Positions 12,470 to 19,855 of a stretch of DNA of 19,855 nucleotides are shown piece after piece (position 1 is the first letter of the stretch; each line of letters opens with the position of its first letter). Below the pieces are notes generated by a model. The model searched no databases, was not told where the DNA came from, and was given only the letters and a program-made list of their open reading frames with translations. The position numbers and the translations under genes are program-made. Source of the DNA: JAFKKS01 sp039808325 (GTDB lineage: Bacteria; Pseudomonadota; Alphaproteobacteria; Rhizobiales; Xanthobacteraceae); NCBI GenBank assembly GCA_039808325.1, contig JBDHSU010000081.1, forward strand, positions 1 through 19,855, given 5' to 3'.

Positions 12470-13537
12470 ATGCGCTTTGACGAGAAAGACCTGGACGCGG
12501 CGGTCGACGCCGGCGTTCTGCCGGCGGCGAATCGCGAGCCGCTGCTGGCGTTTCTGCGCGCCCGCGCGCCCGCGGCGCCGGAGGGCGGCGCGATGTCGTT
12601 CGTCTCCCGCTTCGATCTCGCGCATGTCCTCTGGTACGCCGGCGCGCTGATCGTGATGACGGCGATGGGCCTGTTCTCGACCATCGCCTTCAGCGCCGTC
12701 GGCGGCGCCGGCCTCACGGCCACGGCGCTCGTCTATGCGCTCGCCTTCGCGGCCGCCGGGCATTACCTGTGGCGCCGGCGCGGCTTGCGTGTTCCCGGCG
12801 GCCTGCTCATCGCCGTCGCCGTCGCGATGGTGCCGCTCGCCGTCTACGGCGTGCAGGACGCGCTCGGCGCCTGGCCGGCACAGACCCCCGCGGGCACCGT
12901 GCGGGATTTCTACATCTGGGTGCGCGCCGGCTGGCTGCCGATGGAGCTCATCACCATCGCCGCCGCGCTGATCGCGCTGTATTTCTATCCCTTCCCCTTC
13001 ATCGTCTCGATCGTCGCCTTCGCGCTATGGTTCATGTCGATGGACCTCGCGCCCTGGATCTACGGCAAGGCGTTGACCTGGGACACGCGCGCGGCGGTGT
13101 CGCTATGGTTCGGACTCGCGGTGCTGGTCGTGGCCTGGATCGTCGACCTGACGCGGCGCGGCACCGACTTCGCCTTCTGGCTGCACCTTTTCGGCCTGAT
13201 GGCCTTCTGGGGCGGGCTCAGCCTCCTGGACAGCGGCAGCGCCGCCGCGAAATTCGGCTATCTGCTCATCAACGTCGTGCTGCTGCTGCTCTCGGTGTTC
13301 CTGGGCCGGCGCGCCTATGCGGTGTTCGGCGCCATCGGCATCGCCGCCTATCTCGGCGACCTGTCGTCGCGCGTTTTCAAGGATTCGGCGCTGTTTCCGT
13401 TCGCGCTGTCGGCCATCGGCGTCGCCGTCATCGCGCTCGGCCTCCTGTATTACCGCAAGCAGGCGGCGATCCGGGCGTGGCTGGACGAGAACATGCCGCC
13501 GGCCTTGCGGGCGCTGCGCCCCGCCCACGCCCGGTGA
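12470..13537 (+). CDS. Hypothetical polytopic membrane protein upstream of carB
   Basis: This 355-residue protein has a soluble N-terminus of about 50 residues (MRFDEKDLDAAVDAGVL...EPLLAFLRAR) and then roughly eight to ten hydrophobic segments. These include WYAGALIVMTAMGLFSTIAF, ALVYALAFAAAGHYLW, GLLIAVAVAMVPLAVYGVQ, LITIAAALIALYFYPFPFIVSIVAFALWFMS, LWFGLAVLVVAWIVDL, YLLINVVLLLLSVFLG and ALSAIGVAVIALGLLYY. A His-rich or catalytic motif is not evident. The N-terminal domain with repeated acidic residues resembles DUF2157-type membrane proteins, but I cannot assign a family. The ATG has GGGAAGGGG about 6 bases upstream. It is followed on the same strand by the terminator-containing leader of carB. 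Confidence 0.85.
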   Translation: MRFDEKDLDAAVDAGVLPAANREPLLAFLRARAPAAPEGGAMSFVSRFDLAHVLWYAGALIVMTAMGLFSTIAFSAVGGAGLTATALVYALAFAAAGHYLWRRRGLRVPGGLLIAVAVAMVPLAVYGVQDALGAWPAQTPAGTVRDFYIWVRAGWLPMELITIAAALIALYFYPFPFIVSIVAFALWFMSMDLAPWIYGKALTWDTRAAVSLWFGLAVLVVAWIVDLTRRGTDFAFWLHLFGLMAFWGGLSLLDSGSAAAKFGYLLINVVLLLLSVFLGRRAYAVFGAIGIAAYLGDLSSRVFKDSALFPFALSAIGVAVIALGLLYYRKQAAIRAWLDENMPPALRALRPAHAR

Positions 13538-13549
13538 TCTCGGTAACCC

Positions 13550-13595
13550 GGGGAGGGCCCTTTGGGGTGGAAACGCCCCCTTGCGGCCTTTCCCC
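13550..13595 (+). promoter_or_regulatory. Structured RNA element in the carB upstream region
   Basis: GGGGAGGGCC (13550-13559) pairs with GGCCTTTCCCC (13585-13595), using two G-U pairs and one bulged C. It encloses a hairpin GGGGTG/CGCCCC (13564-13569 with 13574-13579) capped by the stable GAAA tetraloop (13570-13573). A GNRA tetraloop inside a larger stem suggests a folded RNA. It begins 12 bases after the stop of the preceding gene. Confidence 0.45.
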
Positions 13596-13657
13596 CGCTG
13601 ACGTTCTGGGCTAAACGAGCCTCGCGCGAGGTTCACCTCGGCGCCCCGAGACGAGGA

Positions 13658-13681
13658 CGCGCCGCGGCGCGCCCTTTTTTT
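13658..13681 (+). terminator. Intrinsic terminator 22 bases before the carB start
   Basis: CGCGC (13658-13662) pairs with GCGCG (13667-13671) around CGCG. It is followed by CCC and seven T (13675-13681). It may end transcription of the upstream membrane-protein gene or act as an attenuator of carB. There is no room for a promoter between the T run and the carB ATG. Confidence 0.7.
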
Positions 13682-13703
13682 ATGCCTGCCATAGCCGGAG
13701 CCC

Positions 13704-17078
<3,375 letters not shown>

Positions 17079-17218
17079 TCATCTGGAACCGCGAGGGCGG
17101 TTCGGACTTGAATTGATCGGATCGGAACCGGCCGCTGGCAGGCCGATTTCGACTCGGACGATACCGCAAGCCCGGCGGGCACGGCGTGCTCCGCAAACCG
17201 GATTTGCGCGGAAAACCG

Positions 17219-17267
17219 ATGCTGGAACGGGGTCCGGCCGCGCGTGGCCGGGGTCATGTTCCAGCAT
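17219..17267 (+). other. Long stem-loop in the carB-greA spacer
   Basis: ATGCTGGAAC (17219-17228) pairs perfectly with GTTCCAGCAT (17258-17267). Inside, CCGGCC (17234-17239) pairs with GGCCGG (17246-17251). TAATTGCTCT follows, so it is not a standard intrinsic terminator. It may be a palindromic repeat or a processing site. The rest of 17079-17336 shows no gene. Confidence 0.55.
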
Positions 17268-17342
17268 TAATTGCTCTCAGCGGGCCCGGGACGGCAGCGA
17301 TGCTTGCCCGCAGCCTCGCATTTCGTTGCCGGAGGAATGACG

Positions 17343-17816
17343 TTGGACAAGCTCCCGATGACCGCCGCAGGCTATTCGACGCTCGAAACCGAGCTGAAGC
17401 AGCGCCAGTCGGTCGAACGCCCCCGCATCATTCAGCAGATCACCGAGGCGCGCACGCATGGCGACCTGTCGGAGAACGCCGAATATCACGCGGCGAAGGA
17501 ATCGCAGTCGCTGAACGAGGGCCGCATCGCGGAACTCGAGGACAAGCTCGCGCGCGCGGAAGTGATCGACGTGTCGAAACTCTCCGGCGATACCATCAAG
17601 TTCGGCGCCACCGTGACCCTGATCGACGAGGACACGGAGAAGAAGCAGGTCTGGCAGATCGTCGGCGAGCCGGAAGCGGACGCGAGGGCCGGGCGCATCT
17701 CGATCGCCTCGCCGCTCGCGCGCGCGCTCGTCGGCAAGAAGAAGGGCGCGCAGGTGGAGGTCGTCACCCCGGCGGGCGCCAAGGCCTACGAGGTCGTCAA
17801 GGTCGAGTGGCGGTAG
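17343..17816 (+). CDS. greA: Transcription elongation factor GreA
   Basis: GreA binds the secondary channel of RNA polymerase and stimulates cleavage of backtracked RNA. The N-terminal coiled-coil domain holds the signature RPRIIQQITEARTHGDLSENAEYHAAKE, whose tip residues GDLSEN carry the catalytic acidic pair. The C-terminal FKBP-like domain runs from about 80 (GATVTLIDEDTEKKQVWQIVGE...ISIASPLARALVGKKKG). Its length (157 aa) fits the family. I chose TTG 17343 because GGAGG (17331-17335) is 7 bases upstream and relatives begin M-x-K-x-PMT. The ATG at 17337, two codons earlier, lies only 1 base from that GGAGG and is the alternative start. It follows carB on the same strand after a 264-base spacer, so it probably has its own promoter. 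Confidence 0.96.
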   Translation: MDKLPMTAAGYSTLETELKQRQSVERPRIIQQITEARTHGDLSENAEYHAAKESQSLNEGRIAELEDKLARAEVIDVSKLSGDTIKFGATVTLIDEDTEKKQVWQIVGEPEADARAGRISIASPLARALVGKKKGAQVEVVTPAGAKAYEVVKVEWR

Positions 17817-17849
17817 GGCCGCTGCCCGGACAACGGGGGACTTTGCTCT

Positions 17850-17919
17850 CGAAGGCGTGCCTTCGACCTAACCGTTCAAAACTGCGGGTCGGAGACCGGA
17901 TTGCCCATTCGCAATCCGG
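17850..17919. repeat. Two hairpins between greA and the Fic module
   Basis: CGAAGGC (17850-17856) faces GCCTTCG (17859-17865). CCGGATTGC (17896-17904) pairs perfectly with GCAATCCGG (17911-17919) around CCATTC. The second resembles a rhizobial palindromic repeat. Neither has a U run. They separate greA from the lower-G+C toxin-antitoxin pair. Confidence 0.45.
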
Positions 17920-17953
17920 ATGCCCGGTGTTGCCGTTTGTGGTATCGTGGCGT

Positions 17954-18154
17954 ATGGGCAAATCGTCAAACCAAAAGCGACGTCGCGCGGCGGGAGGCTT
18001 TACGCTAGGCCGTGCGTCGTTTGCGAAAATCAGCGCGGTTGAAGGTGTGAAGCTTTCGGACGCGATGCGGTCCGAGTTTCGCGAATTCGACCGTCAAAAT
18101 CTTCCCGCCGACGAACGCCGTCGCCGCATCGTCGCGAAACACGGTCGTTCCTAA
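17954..18154 (+). CDS. Small antitoxin of a Fic toxin-antitoxin pair (FicA/YhfG/VbhA-like)
   Basis: This 66-residue basic protein begins MGKSSNQKRRRAAGGFTLGRASFAKISAVEG. It is followed by LSDAMRSEFREFDRQNLPADERRRRIVAKHGRS, two predicted helices. Fic antitoxins carry a helix with the motif S/T-x-x-x-E-G/N whose Glu blocks ATP in the Fic pocket. Here KISAVEG gives the E-G pair, but with Ser three rather than four residues before Glu. I recall short FTLGRxxFAKISAVEG proteins beside fic genes in alphaproteobacteria. It lies 5 bases upstream of fic, so the two are translationally coupled. No clear ribosome site is seen; a TATCGT near 17943 could be a -10 box, without a good -35. Confidence 0.78.
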   Translation: MGKSSNQKRRRAAGGFTLGRASFAKISAVEGVKLSDAMRSEFREFDRQNLPADERRRRIVAKHGRS

Positions 18155-18159
18155 CTTGA

Positions 18160-18732
18160 ATGTACGAGGCGGTCGCTGATCCCTATTGTTTTCCGGGCTC
18201 AGCCGTTCTCAGGAATATTCCCGGCATCCGGGATCAGCGAACGCTCGAACATTTCGAGGCGGCGATCACGGCGCAGCGAGCGGATGAACCGCTGCCGGCG
18301 GGTCGGCTGAGCGTCGCCCATTATAGGGCGATCCACCACCACCTTTTCCAAGATGTCTATGTATGGGCCGGGCGGTTCCGCACGGTCCGCATCAGTAAGG
18401 GGCAGACCATGTTCTGCTACCCCGAAAACATTCCCCAAGAAATGACGCGACTGTTTGCGGCGCTCAAACAGCAGCGATTTTTACGGGAGCTTTCCGCTGA
18501 GAGCTTTGCCGCCGGACTGGCTCATGTCCTGGCGGAACTCAACGCCATTCACCCCTTCCGTGAGGGCAACGGACGCACGCAACTAACATTTGCTGTTCTT
18601 ATTGGCCTGCAAGCAGGGCATGAATTGGTGTTGGATCGATTGCGCCCGGAATCGTTTCTCGCCGCTATGATCGCGAGCTTTTCGGGTGACGAAGCGGCGC
18701 TCGTTTCCGAGATCAGGACAATGCTGCGTTAG
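18160..18732 (+). CDS. fic: Fic/DOC family protein (AMP-transferase-type toxin)
   Basis: This 190-residue Fic-domain protein probably transfers AMP (or another nucleotide moiety) to target-protein hydroxyls; the targets are unknown. The Fic core is visible: HYRAIHHHLFQDVYVWAGRFRTVRISKG, then the flap region GQTMFCYPENI (81-91), and the active-site loop HPFREGNGRTQL (131-142). His131 is the catalytic base, and Glu135 and Asn137 are the metal/phosphate site. The canonical motif HxFx(D/E)GNGRxxR ends in Arg; here that position is Leu142. No inhibitory helix is seen inside the protein, consistent with a separate antitoxin (class I). The ATG follows the antitoxin stop by 5 bases. The stop codon overlaps that of the convergent Nudix gene. 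Confidence 0.9.
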   Translation: MYEAVADPYCFPGSAVLRNIPGIRDQRTLEHFEAAITAQRADEPLPAGRLSVAHYRAIHHHLFQDVYVWAGRFRTVRISKGQTMFCYPENIPQEMTRLFAALKQQRFLRELSAESFAAGLAHVLAELNAIHPFREGNGRTQLTFAVLIGLQAGHELVLDRLRPESFLAAMIASFSGDEAALVSEIRTMLR

Positions 18733-19193
18733 CGCGAGCGATCAACGTGAGCGATCAACCGGTCGAGCAGCGCCGCTTGCCCCGCGTTGATTTTCTCCCG
18801 CGCGCTGTCGAGGTCGAACCACGCGGCGCGGTCGATTTCCGGAAAGGTCTGCCGACGTCCGGAGCGCGGCGGCCATTCGATTTCGAAGGTGTTGCTGACG
18901 ATCGTTGACGGATCGAGGTCGCGTTCCTGCGCGAAGACGCTGACGCGCTTTCCGCCCTTCTGCGCGATCTCGCCGAGCGGGATGAAATCGCCGTCGAGCG
19001 TCGCGCCGGTCTCTTCCGCGAATTCGCGCCGCGCCGCCGCGAGCGGGTCCTCGTCCTCGCCGATCTCGCCCTTCGGGATCGACCAGGCGCCGGCGTCCTT
19101 GTTGCGCCAGAACGGTCCGCCCGGATGCGCGAGCAGCACGCGCGGCCCGTCCGGCTCGCGCTTGTAGAGAAGAATGCCGGCGCTGCGTTTCAT
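18729..19193 (-). CDS. Nudix hydrolase
   Basis: This 154-residue pyrophosphohydrolase is of the NUDIX superfamily. The full Nudix box is present at 42-64: Gly42, Glu48, then R56-E57-F58, E60-E61 and G63. The helix supplies the Mg-binding glutamates (REFAEE). The N-terminus MKRSAGILLYKR...VLLAHPGGPFWRNKDAGAWSIPKGE resembles the group often annotated as NTP pyrophosphohydrolase or diadenosine polyphosphate hydrolase; the substrate cannot be told. I chose the ATG at 19193 since GGAAGG lies 8 bases upstream; an earlier GTG (19211) would overlap that site. Its TAA overlaps the Fic TAG on the opposite strand by three bases. Confidence 0.92.
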   Translation of the reverse strand: MKRSAGILLYKREPDGPRVLLAHPGGPFWRNKDAGAWSIPKGEIGEDEDPLAAARREFAEETGATLDGDFIPLGEIAQKGGKRVSVFAQERDLDPSTIVSNTFEIEWPPRSGRRQTFPEIDRAAWFDLDSAREKINAGQAALLDRLIAHVDRSR

Positions 19194-19215
19194 GGCTACA
19201 TCCTTCCACACAAGT

Positions 19216-19310
19216 GTCGTCCCCGCGAAGGCGGGGACCCGGTACGCTGTGTGCTCTCGATGGCAATGAAGGCTGCGGCGCGCTGGATGCCCGCCCGCGC
19301 GGGCATGACG
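19216..19310. repeat. Intergenic palindromic repeat (GTCGTCCCCGCGAAGGCGGGGAC family)
   Basis: The left end GTCCCCGCCTTCGCGGGGAC-type palindrome (from 19217) is a hairpin CCCCGC/GCGGGG with loop GAAG. The right end has ATGCCCGCCCGCGCGGGCATGACG, another stem (ATGCCCGC/GCGGGCAT). It is a common Hyphomicrobiales intergenic element. It fills the gap between the Nudix gene and the Lrp gene. Confidence 0.7.
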
Positions 19311-19323
19311 CGATGGCGGAGCC

Positions 19324-19779
19324 CTACAGCGGCACGATCGGCTCGTCCTTGGTGTTCTGGAACACCAGCGCGGTCTTCACCGTGCGCACCTTCGGGGCGG
19401 CAGTGAGCTCCGTGACCAGGCGCTGGAAAGCGGCGACGTCCGGTGTCGCGCATTTGAGCAGGAAATCGATCTCGCCCGAGAGCATCCAGCATTCGCGGAT
19501 GAACTTCTGGCCGGCGACATAGGCGTTGAACGCGGCGAGGTCCGCCTCCGCCTGGCTGGCCAGGTTCACCATGACGAACACGGTGACCCCGTAACCGAGC
19601 CGCTTTTCGTCGAGCAGCCCGCGGTATCCCTTGATGTAGCCGGCCTCCTCCAGGGCGCGGACGCGGCGCAGACACGGCGGTGCCGAGATGCCGACGCGGC
19701 GCGAGAGCTCGACATTGGTGATGCGTCCGTCCGCCTGCAGCTCGCGCAGGATGTGAAGGTCGATCGCGTCGAGCTGCAT
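19324..19779 (-). CDS. Lrp/AsnC family transcriptional regulator
   Basis: This 151-residue regulator has an N-terminal HTH (about 1-60): LDAIDLHILRELQADGRITNVELSRRVGISAPPCLRRVRALEEAGYIKGYRGLLD, with recognition helix around SAPPCLRRVRAL. The C-terminal RAM/AsnC ligand-binding and oligomerisation domain (about 65-150) reads VTVFVMVNLASQAEADLAAFNAYVAG...CWMLSGEIDFLLKCATPDVAAFQRLVTELTAAPKVRTVKTALVFQ. The family senses amino acids; the effector here is unknown. The ATG at 19779 has only a weak ribosome site. The region upstream contains an A+T-rich dyad (19829-19851). The last bases (ATG at 19853-19855) may or may not be the start of a divergent gene. Confidence 0.93.
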   Translation of the reverse strand: MQLDAIDLHILRELQADGRITNVELSRRVGISAPPCLRRVRALEEAGYIKGYRGLLDEKRLGYGVTVFVMVNLASQAEADLAAFNAYVAGQKFIRECWMLSGEIDFLLKCATPDVAAFQRLVTELTAAPKVRTVKTALVFQNTKDEPIVPL

Positions 19780-19828
19780 GGGATCTCGCGGGTTGCCGTC
19801 TGTGCTGTCGTTGCGGGCATTGCCGCAA

Positions 19829-19851
19829 TTCGCGAAACAATATTACGCGAA
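19829..19851. promoter_or_regulatory. Dyad in the lrp upstream region (candidate operator)
   Basis: TTCGCG (19829-19834) and CGCGAA (19846-19851) flank an A+T-rich centre (AAACAATATTA). Lrp-family sites are typically imperfect palindromes with an A+T-rich core. It lies 50 bases upstream of the lrp start and could serve autoregulation and a gene beyond the right edge. Confidence 0.4.
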
Positions 19852-19855
19852 CATG

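Noticed and set aside
12154..12723. N-terminal extension of the YihY-family protein
   Set aside because: The extension reads through the inverted repeat and antisense to the next gene; the YihY homology starts well inside, and MRIGD at 12153 is a sufficient start.

Overview
The window is high-G+C chromosomal DNA. Gene content, gene order and intergenic repeats suggest an alphaproteobacterium of the order Hyphomicrobiales (Rhizobiales), close to the Bradyrhizobium/Rhodopseudomonas/Xanthobacteraceae group. The evidence is the housekeeping set rpoD, dnaG, yqeY, carA, carB, greA and lrp, the RpoD sequence with its long low-complexity insert, and several families of palindromic intergenic repeats. 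One of these repeats encodes the MAGLVPAIHV-type peptide that I recognise from rhizobial spacers. No phage, insertion sequence, CRISPR array or rRNA was seen.

Layout. Bases 1-172 hold the end of an unrecognised gene on the + strand, followed by repeats. On the - strand come rpoD (393-2537) and, upstream of it, dnaG (2795-4738). Between them lies a structured spacer with a clear intrinsic terminator just ahead of rpoD. A repeat (4763-4861) separates dnaG from a lower-G+C accessory patch. This patch is a TumE-type toxin and HTH antitoxin pair plus a third small gene (4959-5865, - strand), with a candidate promoter whose spacer carries a dyad. Then come a LysE-family exporter and yqeY (- strand), divergent from carA (+). 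carA is followed by a cupin gene and a methyltransferase gene, and then a cysteine tRNA-like gene (10057-10130) whose anticodon arm is not canonical. Two membrane-protein genes (DUF1345 and YihY/BrkB families) lie on the - strand. A large inverted repeat precedes a hypothetical membrane protein and carB on the + strand. carB starts only 22 bases after a strong intrinsic terminator. greA follows, then a FicA/Fic toxin-antitoxin pair, a convergent Nudix hydrolase gene, another repeat, and an Lrp/AsnC regulator at the right edge with a dyad in its upstream region.

Functionally, most of the window is core metabolism and information processing: primary sigma factor, primase, both subunits of carbamoyl-phosphate synthetase (in separate transcription units about 5 kb apart), and a transcript cleavage factor. 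Two toxin-antitoxin modules and a few exporter or repair-type genes are inserted between them, with repeats at many of the junctions. The points most worth a second look are the odd tRNA-Cys, the terminator-containing leaders of carB and rpoD, the primase that has lost all four zinc ligands, and the three-gene TumE operon. All structures and promoters were read by eye; nothing was computed or searched.
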